Source: Pseudopyrenochaeta lycopersici
Taxonomy: Eukaryota > Ascomycota > Dothideomycetes > Pleosporales > Pseudopyrenochaetaceae
Length of the DNA stretch: 64,000 nucleotides
Assembly: GCA_003313425.1 (NCBI GenBank)
Contig: NHZP01000021.1
Location: 682,001-746,000, forward strand
Reading direction: 5' to 3'
Part shown: piece after piece, positions 11,482-23,032 of the stretch
Layout: every line of letters begins with the position of its first letter
How positions within the stretch are numbered: the first letter of the stretch is position 1
Translations under genes and position numbers: made by a program
The notes under the pieces: generated by a model
Database searches by the model: none
The model's input: the letters and a program-made list of their open reading frames with translations, nothing else
Told to the model about the DNA's origin: nothing

Positions 11482-12558
11482 ATGATGATTCTACTTTCGT
11501 TGCGAGTTCATCTCGCCTTCTCATTACTTCAATTTCTCCAACTATTCGCGACTACTGTAGACTCACAGCAGCTATGCTACTACGAAGCCGGCAAGCTCGC
11601 TTCAGAAGACATCATACCGTGTTATGGCTCTACCTTCTCAGACCAATACTCTTGCTGTAAGGTGGGAAATAAGTGTCTCCGCCATAATGCCTGCTACGAC
11701 GATGCAACTAGAGTGACCTATCAATACGGTTGTACCGATCCTACCTTTCAAGACGAACACTGCCCAAAGAAGTGCAATCTAAGTACCGAGAAGAGCCACT
11801 GGGTGGGCCTAGTATTCTGCAACGGGCAGCGCAACATGCCGAATAACACATGGTTATGTCATCATCCGGACAATTGTGGAAGCAGCAGGGATTGCGCCAG
11901 AGGAGATTGGGGATCTGGGCTAAAGATGCTGGAGGGCTCGACATGCAAGGACCTCAAGCACGAGGAAAGATATGTGGCGTTCACGGAAAGCTGGACCATA
12001 AGTGACCTTGTTCCTCTACCGGTTGCGACTGAGCTGTCAACGTGGTGGGAAGCACATGCAGAACGGACGAAAACGACGACTACTTCCACACTCACTTCTC
12101 AAACGACACTGCCGAAGTTCACATGGCCCAGCAAAACAGTAGCAACCACGACTTCGACATCTTCACCCATCCCAGCATCCCCAGCAATGTCTAACAGGAG
12201 AACCGTCGTCATCGGGCTCGGTGTGGGAATTGGCTTTGGCGTCCCTGTCCTCATTGCCCTCGCAGCCCTGTCATTCTTCCACATCCGCCGCCACCGCAAG
12301 AAGTATCAACCCGCCCCCAACTCTGCGTCAAACCCATATCCCGAGGAGAAGGGCGACGCAGTGGATGCTTACACCTACAGCGGGACCGAGACGGCGGGCT
12401 ATGTTCCCAGATTTGAATTGGAGGGCACGCCGGTACCTGAGAGTCTTGGCTCGCCGCAACCGTCGGAGCTGCAGGGGCATGTGGAGGAGGATGAAGAGGA
12501 GCAAAGGGCACTTCGAATTCATGAAGTATCGTTTGATGCTGTAGGACGACGACGATGA
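11482..12558 (+). CDS. Cys-rich extracellular, single-pass membrane protein of unknown function
   Basis: Single exon, 358 residues from the ATG at 11482. A signal peptide (MMILLSLRVHLAFSLLQFLQ) precedes an ectodomain of about 200 residues with many cysteines: CYYEAGKLA, IPCYGSTFSDQYSCC, CLRHNACYD, YGCTD, CPKKC, FCNG, WLCHHPDNC and later cysteines, consistent with disulphide bonding. A Thr/Ser-rich stretch (about 195-235), suited to O-glycosylation, leads to one transmembrane helix (VVIGLGVGIGFGVPVLIALA) and an RRHRKK stop-transfer. The cytosolic tail of about 100 residues is acidic. This layout, folded ectodomain, mucin-like stalk and one helix, is common in lineage-specific fungal cell-surface proteins. 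I know no function for this ectodomain. Starting at 11257 would add 75 residues before the signal peptide and is less likely. Confidence 0.8.
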   Translation: MMILLSLRVHLAFSLLQFLQLFATTVDSQQLCYYEAGKLASEDIIPCYGSTFSDQYSCCKVGNKCLRHNACYDDATRVTYQYGCTDPTFQDEHCPKKCNLSTEKSHWVGLVFCNGQRNMPNNTWLCHHPDNCGSSRDCARGDWGSGLKMLEGSTCKDLKHEERYVAFTESWTISDLVPLPVATELSTWWEAHAERTKTTTTSTLTSQTTLPKFTWPSKTVATTTSTSSPIPASPAMSNRRTVVIGLGVGIGFGVPVLIALAALSFFHIRRHRKKYQPAPNSASNPYPEEKGDAVDAYTYSGTETAGYVPRFELEGTPVPESLGSPQPSELQGHVEEDEEEQRALRIHEVSFDAVGRRR

Positions 12559-13222
12559 GTTATGGTCAATGGTTGTATGACGGGATGATAGTTATGAAAG
12601 TGATTCAGTAATGTATTTATGATCCAGTTCAGCACCATAGATTAGAGTGAAGGAATGTAGGTATTGAGCTTCTTAACACATTACTACCTTGGAAGTGTAC
12701 ATGTCCTTGAGCAATTCCGGCACGTCGCTCAACACCATGCCACCAAAGCGTGAGATTTTCAAGACAGGTAACAACTTACGCATATCCTTTGCCAGCACCT
12801 GAAGCGCATCTCTCAACATGACTCGCTCGATCTATTTGAACCAGAATGTACTGTGCGCAAATACCATCAGTGCAAGCTCAATTACTTGGTGAAATAGGCG
12901 ATCGGAGTCTATTGGGACAGCTGGACTGATTCGCGACGGAAGTACTGACCAAGAGTACATCAGACGTGCGACTTGGCTAAGGTCCGGAACATCCGTGGCT
13001 GAGTGCCGGATAAATCGCCATGCCTCTAACGGTGACTGTCTGTTCACCTTTGACCGTGAATGGCGTGAGCGATGAAGCCGAATTCGAGTCCGACATCAGG
13101 GAGACCAGAATGTGGGGATGCCATTTTCGGGCGACCAGCAGCTGTTCCAGTGATCAAGAAAGCAGTGACAAAGTCAAAACACTGCCCTAGAGTTATGGCT
13201 GTCGTGAAGCCCTCAATGCCGG
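12559..13222. other. Intergenic region between two convergent genes
   Basis: 3' flanks of the Cys-rich surface protein and of POP5. Only frames below 75 codons occur and none is supported. No structural RNA was recognised. Confidence 0.45.
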
Positions 13223-13836
13223 CTACTCACTCATTTCGTCGCTCTCCGCCCCACGGTCAACTCTTGCAAGCACTTCATCCTCCCTCTTCCTCTCCTTCTC
13301 TACAGCCTTCTCGACACTCTGTAGCATGGGATGTCCGCCGCTTCCCTCCCAGGCTTTCGCCCTCTTGATGATTTGTTGCGACCGCCGTATGACTTCTTCT
13401 TCTGCCTTCCTGATTGTGCCGCTAACCCTGATGACTCTCACAACAACGGGTATATCGATGGGCTTGGGGAGACGGGTGATGTACGTAAGGGCTGCCCAGA
13501 CCATCTCATAATGGTCGCGTGGACAACGGATGATTGCGGTGCTGGTGGACGGGGAGTAGTAGTTGACTGGGAGACTGTAAGTAGACTAGTCAATGACAGA
13601 GTGAGGGTACGAGAAGGAAATGTACCTTTTAGTCCAGAAGACACCATGCCCATGCCGTACTCCCCATAGAGTCCTTCTACCTCATCTCGTATCATGCGTA
13701 TGAGAAGACCGGGGTGGAAGGCGTCCGGGGTTGGAGAGTGGATTTGAACGAGATCTGGCAGGGGCGTTTTGCTCTTTGCCGTGGGCTCGGGATAGAGAAA
13801 GTTGACCACCAAGTAACGAAACTTGACGCGGACCAT
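13223..13836 (-). CDS. POP5: Ribonuclease P/MRP protein subunit POP5
   Basis: Nucleolar protein subunit of RNase P and RNase MRP, needed for 5' maturation of tRNAs and for pre-rRNA processing. Two exons (13626-13836 and 13223-13566) give 184 residues; the 59-nt intron ends at the second of two nearby AG sites, which is the one that restores the frame. The protein starts MVRVKFRYLVVNFLYP, the family N-terminus, and continues with LLIRMIRDEVEGLYGEYGMG, then VNYYSPSTSTAIIRCPRDHYEMVWAAL and the strand VVRVIRVSGTIRKAEEEVIRRSQ. A charged C-terminal tail follows. It is divergent from the VAMP7-type gene with about 520 bases between starts. Confidence 0.95.
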
Positions 13837-14357
13837 GGTGAGCCAACAATGCAATTGGTGGCAGATCAAAGGAAGGTATGTGGGTTGGTTGCACCGAATT
13901 CCGCGGGCATCAGGGTGGATCGTGAGATTAAATGAAGGGAGAAGGTCTGACAGCTCAAATTAGCTCGCTACCAGACAAAACACGAAAAATCGCAATCCAA
14001 CAACAAAGCAATTGCAAACCCAGATGGCAGAATCTGAAGAGATACAGGCTCACATCGGGTTTGAGGCTTGAAGTTCAAAAGTTCCTAGCTTAGACCAATT
14101 ACACACGGCGATCGCGACGGCGGCCCGCATGCATTAGCGACTGGATCCGAGGCAGCTTGGCGATGACGCGCCAACAGCGAGGCACCATCCCCAGCTTTGG
14201 CGCTGCGACATCCACAACTGCCGCCCAAAAGGAACCCCCCGTTCAAGATAATACGCTTGTATCTCGTGGCCTAATATCGCCTACCAAAGCAACGGCTCAA
14301 TCTCGTCTTCCACATCGACAGTCTCCCGCCGAGCGACCAGCTCCACCGCCGTCCGTC
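13837..14357. promoter_or_regulatory. Shared divergent promoter of POP5 and the VAMP7-type SNARE
   Basis: 521 bases between two divergent start codons. The SNARE reading frame is open further upstream to about 14163 (65 more codons, Ser/Pro-rich), but family N-termini match the ATG at 14358, so that part is treated as leader. Specific binding sites were not identified. Confidence 0.45.
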
Positions 14358-15210
14358 ATGGCATCTTCCTCGTCGTCAACGCCGCTGCTCTAGTAGGCTC
14401 CCGTCTCCCATGCAACTACTCGGAAGAAGCCTCTCTGACACTGCACAGCGCTTGCATAGCACACAACACCACCGTCCTAACCGAACACACCGCCTCGGCC
14501 TCGTCAAACGCCTCCTCGCTCGTCTCGCTCGTCCTCCCACGCCTCACCCACACCGCCTCGTCCCACAAGACAATCGACCAGTCCAAGTTCTTCATCCACT
14601 GCCTCGTCAAATCCCCCGCCGACTTCCCCGCCGCCCAAGCCTCGGCCGGCGGCCTGACCTTCCTCGTCATCGCCGAGCGCGACCTCGGCCAACGAATCCC
14701 CTTCGGCTTCCTGACGAACCTCGAGAAGAAGTTCTTCGCAGAGTTCGACGCCGCGGATACCAATTTCAGCGACCTGCCTCCGTACGGGTGCGCCAGCTTC
14801 AATGGCCCGCTGAAGAAGTTGATGCTCGAGCAGGGTGGCACCCAGGCCGGTCAGCAGGATGCGCTACGCACCGCCCAGCGCGAGATTGAAGGCGTGCGCG
14901 AGATCATGACGGAGAATATTGAGCGGGTCCTCGAGCGCGGCGAGCACATGTCTGTGTTGGTTGACAAGACTGGCCGGCTGGGTGAGAATGCGCGGGATTT
15001 CAGGGTCAGGTCGAGGACACTGAAGAGGAGGATGTGGTGGAAGAATGTAAAACTCATGATTCTTTTGGCTCTAGTGGTCATCTTTTTGATCTACCTATTC
15101 GTCGGCTTTGGGTGCGGTTTACCCGGTACGTATTCTTCGTCTTACAACTCCTGATGCCTGGACACATGTGCTAACAAGTCGCAGCCTGGGGCCGATGTTT
15201 CCGTCATTAA
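14358..15210 (+). CDS. VAMP7-type longin R-SNARE
   Basis: Vesicle R-SNARE for endosomal, vacuolar or exocytic fusion. Three exons (14358-14392, 14449-15125, 15185-15210) give 245 residues. The start MASSSSSTPLLY, with Tyr completed across the first splice, leads into a longin domain (ACIAHNTTVLTEHT, FFIHCLVKSPADFP, GLTFLVIAERDLGQRIPFGFL). The SNARE helix is at about residues 145-205 with the zero-layer Arg in IERVLERGEHM. One C-terminal transmembrane helix (LMILLALVVIFLIYLFVGFGC) and the short tail GLPAWGRCFRH, spliced from a 26-nt coding exon, complete the protein. All features are present, so it should be functional; it corresponds to the VAMP7/Nyv1 group. Confidence 0.94.
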
Positions 15211-15571
15211 AAATGTCCAGATGCTAACCTGGCGAAAATAATATCAAGAGTAGAAAACACCTTTTATGAGCACAACGTACTTGCTTGGATGCTTCGATTG
15301 TATACATAGGATTAGGCGTTCTAGTTGTCATACCATAGCCTGAATCGATTCGCCATCTTCTTCAACAATCCGCGCAGGCCTTGAGAAGTGAAATAATGCC
15401 ATTTCTGCATAATGAGGGTATCATGTATCCGTATCCGTATCCGTCCATAACCGTAACCATGCCCAGCGCACTATCCAGTGGCTAACCCGACCCGCTCCAT
15501 GCTAGTCGTATATCATAAAATCATAGTTCGTCCTTGCCATCCCTGCGAGTCCTGTCCAGAATCGACGTCTG
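15211..15571. other. 3' flanks of two convergent genes with a short hexamer repeat
   Basis: Terminator regions of the SNARE and glucoamylase genes. At about 15424-15443 the hexamer GTATCC is repeated three times in tandem, followed by degenerate copies. It is not the telomere repeat and probably has no function. Confidence 0.4.
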
Positions 15572-17243
15572 TCATAAGTCTCGCAGCGTCTTCCTGGCTC
15601 GCACTGCCTGCAGAAAGGCGCCATAGCTCCACGTCAGATCCTCTGCACCCCTCATGTATCCTGTGACCCGGTCGAACTGCTCGCTCATGCTCCCCTCGGC
15701 ATCGACGTGTGTCTTGACGACTTCGAGGAACTGGTCGCCGGTTGCTGTCAAGCGCTCGATAATAGAGTGGAAGAGGGCGTCGCTCGAGCCGTAGGTACCG
15801 GGGGAAACGTCGAGCGAGGAAGTGGCGAGCAGGGACTCGAAGAAGGGCAGGCCGAGGTCCGTAATGGTTAGATTGGGGGACGTGGAGAATTGAGTCGCAG
15901 TGCGGTACAAGATCTCAGCGGCAGAGGAAGTGCAAAGGAACCAAGGGTTTCCGCCACGATTCGAAGTGCCGTAGCCGTCGTACACGTCTTCGGGATACCT
16001 GCCAATGCCCGTTCCCTCAAATGTCCATGCTTCTACATCGTCGTTGTCCTGCTCGTCAGAGGGGCTGCTGTTGATTGGGAAACGATCCTGTTGGTCGCGG
16101 CTCAGAGCGAGGAGGGAGATCAGAATCTCATCGGACCATGGCGGAAACACAGCCTCGTCTTGCGCGTCATCAACGGGAAGCGCATGGAGAGAACCAAGCA
16201 GTAGGCCGCAGTCCAATCCGCTCCGCTTACTCCACAGCGTCTCGACAAGATGGCCTTTATTCTTGTTCCAGAACTTGCGCAACAGGTTCTCAATGTATCC
16301 CGCCTGCTCAGCATACCACTCTGCAGCCCCGTGATCTTTGAAAGCCGCTGCGATTTGCGCTCCTTCGCGCAGGCTGCGCGCGCTAGTGATGAGTGTGAAA
16401 AAATGCAGGCCCTCAACTTCCTCCCAGAGATCGAATCCAGATTGGTTCCAGAAGTGGCTCACGTACTCCAAGTCTGCCTTGATGACGCTGTTTGGCGGCA
16501 TCTCGGTAGTATAGAACGGGCCGAAGAAGTCGTCCGCAGACTCTGAGCTCCATAGCGTGGGATGTGAGGAATTGTATTCGCGGAGGTAGTGCATAAGCGT
16601 GAGTGCACGTAGAGCCGGTCCATCGCGCTGCGGCCGTCCCCATGAGCCTGTAAATGGTGTTCCATCGACTGCGAATTTTGGCTCGCCCAAGCCAGAAAGG
16701 TCGTCGAAAGTGCCTGAGGGGTTGGATGTGCGCTGGATAGATTGCTGGAGGGAAGAGTATGCGTCAAGGATGGTAGACATTTCCGATCCGAGGGATGAGG
16801 ATGGGTCATCGGCGTAGATATCTACGAGTGTGTCCATGGTTATGGCGGCATCGCGAACCCCTATTGTGGTCAGCTTTCAAGCAGTCTTCCAGCTTGGAAT
16901 GGGCATTCTTACATTGGTACCAGTAATCCGGCCCAGCTTGACTTGGGCTTGCGACCACTGTACCAGCTACCACGCCTTTACCCGCGACGTTCCTCCCGCC
17001 TGGCGCAACATTCGCAAGCAGCTTGTCGAGCGCTATCCGCTCTTCTTGCTCTATCCACGCATCTAGGCTGTGTTGCAGCGGCTGCTGCAATTTCTGCGTG
17101 TGTACAGCGCTTGCAAAGCCGCCCAGGTGTGGGAGAGGTGGTATTGAGAAAGCATACGCGTAGTGCACAAAGTTCGCCAGAAGCACTGTGGGAAGCAGCA
17201 TAGCGACCGAATGTAGGGTAACAAGAGTGTTGAATAGTTCCAC
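15572..17243 (-). CDS. GH15 glucoamylase, catalytic domain only
   Basis: Secreted glucan 1,4-alpha-glucosidase releasing glucose from chain ends of starch-like glucans. Two exons (16913-17243 and 15572-16860, intron 52 nt) give 539 residues. The N-terminus has a hydrophobic signal region ending YAYAFS; the start could be 17243 or 17201. GH15 motifs follow in order: GPDYWYQWVRDAAITMDTL (split by the intron), GLGEPKFAVDGTPFTGSWGRPQRDGPALR, and further on WEEVEGLHFFT, RYPEDVYDGYGTSNRGGNPWFLCT and SEQFDRVTGYMRGAEDLTWSYGAF. The catalytic Glu is expected in the WEEVEG segment and the base Glu in SEQFDR. The protein ends just after the catalytic barrel, so there is no starch-binding module. Confidence 0.94.
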
Positions 17244-18154
17244 AGGTCGACTTAACAGGTCATAATAACACGCACTTGCACCAGGGTAATGACGAGCAAG
17301 AGAGCAGCGTAGCTAGGTATCGCTGGAATGCAGGTAAATTTGTCGATGTCAAGATGTTAGTTGCCAGGACGATCAAGTAAAGAAGAAGAAAAGCAGAACT
17401 ACTACGATCAGGCTCCCGCTCCTCCCGACACGCTCCGCCGCTTCCACCATCATGACGGTGACCATGTGCCAACGTTAGCCAGCATTAGCGAGTAACAAGA
17501 CCGGGCGGTGAAAGTTGACCTGTGCGTGTGATGATGTTGCCGGGATGCAGGAACGCCACGCTACGATGATCACGGGGGAATAACGAGCCAATAGGGGTCG
17601 ACCAGACCTCCGGCATTCCGATGGAATGCAACGAAGTTTGGTTGGAGGGGTTTGAAGGAGCCTCGGATGTGCAGTGTACCGATCTGGAGGGGCACTTGTG
17701 AAAGGCATCAGGGGCTGCAATCAGTCATAGTGGTTACTGATTCTTTAGTAACATGTAAACCTGGACCAGTATTGCTAATGTGTCCTCAACGAGCGATTGC
17801 AATTAGAATGTGCTCCCGCACTTTGGCAGTCTTACAACTCGCAGGTACACAAGGATGATGGAAATGCAAAGGAGACACGGACATGCATTCAACTAAAAGT
17901 TACGCTCATGATGTAGTAGGCCATCAATAATACTGATACAAAACATAAAGCAGATCCCTTGAGCCCAAAAAGTCAAAAAAACGCTGCTTTTACATGTGTA
18001 TTCCCATTGGGGAATCCCACCGAGACAAAATACCAACCCATACGCAATATAATTACCATTGAACCCAATGCAAACCATGCAATATACCGCAAGAACGCCC
18101 AGTGATGCTAAACCAGACGTCGTTAAACGTGCTCTTTTCAAACCACAATGACAG
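17244..18154. other. Intergenic region, nothing recognised
   Basis: Promoter of the glucoamylase gene and 3' flank of the channel gene. Several small frames occur in 17260-17860 on both strands but none has a domain, a signal peptide or a spliced partner. Confidence 0.45.
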
Positions 18155-21100
18155 CTAGACGCTAGAACCCATCCTCTCGTCCGCACTTTCTCTCCTGCTA
18201 ATCCTCTTCTTCCCTTTGCCTTTCTTCTTTACAAGCTCATTTGGAGGCGTATGCGTTCCGCGACTGCCAGTCTGACTGTCTCCTTGTTTCAATCCCTTTA
18301 CCTCTTTCAACACGTCACGGAAACCTTCCTCCAGGTTCGTCATTCTGGCCAACATGATTCTACTCATGCGGTTCGAGTCCGACTCTGTATCGCTCGATTT
18401 CTGCTCGCGTGCCTTCATTCGAGCAGCTAGTTCAAACTGCGTCGTAAACGACGCGGGAATTGTGTTCAGATTGCCAAAATTAGGGTTGAGGTTATTATCC
18501 CCAAGGTCTGAGGCAAGGTCCAGAGCGACTGCGTTGAAGGATGGGGCGCGTTGTCGGTGATTGATAGCGAGGAAGCTGGCCATATTGGGTGCTTGACGCA
18601 CCGCTTCGCGCGGAGGCATAATCGCACGAGGCCGCGATGCTGCACCAGCGACCCCTTGTAAACGTTTCGGCGTGCGAACGCCAGCCACACTCGGCCCATC
18701 AATGCGACCTGGAGTCGTGGTTCCAGTTGCTGTCCCACTACGCGTCCCCGTCTTGGGACGTTTCTCACCAGACGAAGGACGCGATACGTCAATTCGGTCC
18801 TTTGTTGGGCTGAAGAGAACCGTACTAGTAGACAGATTGCGGCTATGACCGGGTTTTGCCCTTGCGTGTTTCTTTGTGGGCGACACGTCTTGCTGGATTT
18901 GAAAGCTGGCCTCGGACGGAGAGCCGGTTCTGTCTGGGGTGCGCGCTCCTGTTTTCGGGATTATAGCCATTGGGGTACGGAAGAAATCTTCATCCGAAGA
19001 TTCATGCCTGGTTTGCGGCCGCTGGTTCTCAGCATCAGAGTCTGGAGCGACTGGCGGGGTGGTCTGGTTTTCCGAACTCGCGTGGTCGTCTTCATCGTCG
19101 CCATCAGCATCAGTCTGCTGCGGCGCCTCTTCCAAGCCCATGTCTGCTTCATCCTCTTCTGCAATAGGCCGAGCGAACCTCGAAACGATCTCGTCCGGGT
19201 CCGAGGCCACAGTTCTGGTTGCAGAAAGCGGATGTCTTCGCCTAGGCTGTCCTGCAGTTTTTACACGTCGCAGATACGGCCTGTTTCGACCCTCGAGTCG
19301 GTCCAAGACTGATCGCGTGTCCTCTTGCGGGGGTGTGACCTCGTCATCATCTCCCATCTCTCTCATCCAGTTCTTCACCACGTTACTTGAATTCCTTCTC
19401 CCAGTTGGGTATTGCGACGGCGCCCGAACACTCGGGTCGCGATATGGGCGACGAAAGACCTCTTCGAGCGCACGGTCTTTATGGAATGTCGTGACAGAAG
19501 GCTCACGGAGGCGAGGGCTGAACATTTCGACAGGGCCTCGAATGCTGAAGGCAGGAGCGGGGGCCTTTAATTCTTGTCGGCCGCGTGTCTCGACCAGGTC
19601 GCTCATTCCATATGAGAGATGTGACAAAATCACACGCTCGTAGAGGAAGATAGTGAACAGGATCGGAATATGCGTCAATTTGATAACCAATCGATTCATG
19701 CGAAGAAACTTCTTGAAAGGCATCATGTACTTGAGAGGGATAAGCAACCACCCAATGATATTTGTCGGAGGGATGTAGGAAAAGAGCGCATCTGACTTGA
19801 CCATGGAGATGGTGTTGACGGCAAACAGAAACTGATGTTCCTCTTCGGCGTTCTTCACAACAGCCATGAACGAGTTCGTCAGGACCGTCACCAGGATGGT
19901 GACGATGAGAACTAAAGAGGCGGTATAGTTAGTTGATGATTTTACAAGTGTAATGGCTATACTTTGCTGCAACTTACAGTGACAGATGAAGAGGAAGAGC
20001 GCCAACAATCCTTTTCCTAGGACGTTGACCTCTCCCCAAAGATCCCAAGCAGCCGGCGTGAATCCCATGATGAGTTGAAATATAGAGTACGCGGCATCTG
20101 GAGCTCCAAGGTCCCTTTTAAAAGCCATGCTGAAGGCAATGAAGAAACCGCTGCAGCTTATGACAATCAGGATGAGAACTGCGACCAAATCCATAGCCAT
20201 CATCTTGAATGCAACGAGCAGCTGCGAGAAGTATCGATAGTGATCCAAGGCCGAAAATAGGCGAGGAAAGAGTAAGACAGCCGTAGCTCCAAGGACGTCG
20301 TACGCCATAGCTGCGACTTTGTGCCGGCTGACATCGGGCATGAGAATCCCATAGAGGCGCAAGATGTAGTAAGCCATGAACATGAGGAGGATGCCTAGAT
20401 CAAAGGCATTCCAGACGGACATGATGTACAGCCCAAAGCCTTGTTCGGAAAATCCAACGACTTCGTCAAGCATGTAACCAGCACTCCAGAACCAAAAGAG
20501 AACTTCGAGGCCGGTGATGTCGTCAGACTTCTCTGCGAGCACAGCCAAGAAGAGACCCAACATGATGCCGAAGGAAAGCATAGAGAAAAGATTGCGGTAG
20601 CGAGGCACGCGAAGACGAGACAGCTTGAAGAGTGAGGCATCGTGAGGATCGTACAGAGTCACTGTACGTCTCATGAGCGCAGCAGGTGGAGGGAGAGGAG
20701 GAGCCTGCTTGGTGGGCGAGAAACGGCGAGAAGGGCCTGTGCCTGGCGAGACGTCCCCAAACGTGTGATGGCTGCGAACGAGGGGCGAGTCGGGCTTCCG
20801 ATGCAGACTGTCGGCAACGGAGTGGAAGACAATAGTGCCAGCCCAGATGGCCTCAAGTTGTCGCACGACCAGAGGATGGGCAAGGAACTTCTTGGCCTGG
20901 GCGCGAATAGCAACTTCGAGCGTGGAGATGCGGGCAGAGCGGGGAGACTGCCGCGCCCAGTTCGCGCCGCTGGGAGTCGCTGTTCCTGGCAGTGGTGTAT
21001 CCAGGCCCTGAAGAGGGTCAAAGTCATAGGAGAGGGCATCGATCAACTCCCGCGTGGAGAACTCCCTTAGCAGCCGCATAGCCAATAACTCGCATATGAG

Positions 21101-21622
21101 CGCTCGCGTCTTGCTGACTCCCATATTACCAGGCTTCTCTTCTGCTTCCCTTCTAAATTGTAGGCAGTTCGCGAGCAAGCAGTATAGGGCACCGCGCGAG
21201 AAGTGGTCAGAACGGATCTGCTGCTGGATGGGTTTGACGAGGAACTGGGAGACCTGCGGCGAGCGCAATTGGTCCCAGGAAAGAGTTGTCTCGCATCGCT
21301 GGACGAGTACTATGCGGATTGCGTGGGTGGTGTTGTATATGGGAAGGCGATCTAGCGTATTGATTAGCGCTGCAAACAAAATAGAGGCTCAGTACATACC
21401 CAGAACTTCTGAGGAGAAGACCGGTAGCAGTGGCCCGTCGCGCCGCCGATCTTCATCCTCATCTTCGTCCTCGACATCATACTGTGCTATGATCTCTGGG
21501 TAGTCCTCGTCGGCCTCGGAAGGCTCCCCATTCTGGCGACTGCGGTAACGATTCAGGGCGGCAAGCAGAGGTGTTGTTTCAGATGGACGGCGTTTCTTTG
21601 ACCGCAAGAGTGAGGCGAACAT
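18155..21622 (-). CDS. YVC1: YVC1/TRPY-type vacuolar cation channel
   Basis: Fungal TRP-family channel of the vacuolar membrane that releases Ca2+ after stretch or hyperosmotic shock. Three exons (21400-21622, 19978-21351, 18155-19911) give 1117 residues. The second intron (19912-19977, 66 nt, branch CTAAC) is a multiple of three and has no stop, so an unspliced reading would wrongly add 22 residues inside helix 6; splicing restores LFLFICHFLIVTILVTVLTNSFM. Domains: acidic N-terminus; helical TRP-linker region (residues 70-270); six membrane helices from NLFSMLSFGIMLGLF to the pore helix AAYSIFQLIMGFTP and helix 6; then about 470 residues of charged, disordered tail with many Ser/Thr-Pro sites. 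The tail is much longer than in yeast but usual for filamentous fungi. The gene is divergent from the pyrimidine enzyme gene. Confidence 0.94.
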
Positions 21623-23032
21623 GGGTTCTAGCCTGGGCCTCCAGCTGCGATGCGATTCCCGTCAGCGTCGCCGTTGGGAAGGGCAGAAAGAATAGAAATT
21701 GGGTGGAGCAGCCAGGAGGTTTCACTACGGGAGGCCCCCCGAGATGATAACAGGATCGTGGACCGCGCTCCTTCCCGATTCCGTACCACCACCCCCAATT
21801 CACCGCCTTCGAAGCCTTCAGGCCACACCCCCGGGTTATGTAGTCATGAGGCCATGGTGAAGAGCGATCTTGGAGACGCGCCCTTATCTGCGCCGCGGTC
21901 AAGGGCATAGCGACCAATCGCAGCACCAGCACCCCACACACGCACGCCTGACGGGTAATCCAGATTACCATAGGCGCCAGGGAGATGCAGCACATCCTCG
22001 ATGGCGCCATGGAGCCAATTGACAAAAGTGGGCATCCTGTACATATCGCTAGTGCAAGGTGCAGTCCGGGGTACAGAATGCATCGGATACCTCAGATCGG
22101 CCTTCAGATGCGGCCATTGACCGTCTGCGTATCGCGAAGTGCAACTTAAAAGGCTGCAACCCCTGGTCTTTGAGGCCACCGCATGTGCCAAATGGACCAA
22201 ACACCACCTGGATGCCCTCATGCAGCGTCGATTCAGTTTCTACGTTAATGCCGTTCAATTGATGTGCTTTTTCTTGTACGGCGTCGCCTATCTATCCCGA
22301 GGTCAGGACGTTGCCCTGCATACACGAAGAACTCTGCTCGATTATTTCTGTTATTTGATGTGTCATATGGCGTCAATGTGTGCCGACCTGAATCTCGATA
22401 TCGGAGGCGCTCAGATGCCTCCGAAACACGCAGACGTCAGGGCGTGTCGTTCAGCGTTGAACGTTGAACACAGCGCCGATCATCGCTTACACTGCTGCAT
22501 GGTCGTTGTTGAGACGCGCCACAGTTGGCAGCTTTGGCGACAGGGTGTATGCTCGCTTCTACACCGCATCTTTCATTTATTGTTTCCTTGGAGGGATGAA
22601 AAAAGAGTCTGATGGTTAAATTGGGCCTTGGAGAAAATCGTTCATGGCGCGTCATTATCGCTTGGAGGCTTGCAACGCACGCGTTTTAGACTTTGACTGA
22701 CTGGCAGTTGACAATGACCTGAGCACGGTCATGCTTCAACAAAGCGAATCACTATAGTCAACAGACAATTCTTGAGAATTCCCAGCAATACTAAGGGTGA
22801 TTGCATCTCAGCGCGTCGGTGATGACATTTCAACCAGCGCGGCGCGGTCTTGGTGGGGCAATTTTGGAACCAATCGGACCCCGCATGCACTAGACGTCTC
22901 TAAATTTTGCAGCCGTGAGGGTTGAAACTTTTTTCCAGCTAACACCAGTTCTTGTTTTCTCACTCACAATTGTCTGGCAGTCTCGCGTCCAAGGGTTCCT
23001 GAGCCCTCGAGCTGTCTCTCATACCGTTAATC
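21623..23032. promoter_or_regulatory. Divergent promoter region of YVC1 and the pyrimidine enzyme
   Basis: 1.4 kb between two divergent starts. Overlapping small frames at 21579-22660 on both strands have no recognisable content, and none splices into a convincing protein. The last 120 bases before 23033 are pyrimidine-rich, typical of a strong fungal promoter. No RNA gene was seen. Confidence 0.45.

Noticed and set aside
15424..15447. Tandem GTATCC repeats as possible interstitial telomere
   Set aside because: The unit is not TTAGGG and only three copies are exact; simple-sequence noise is enough.
21579..22025. 148-codon minus frame upstream of YVC1
   Set aside because: Overlaps the YVC1 start region, lacks any domain and reads like noncoding GC-rich promoter sequence.
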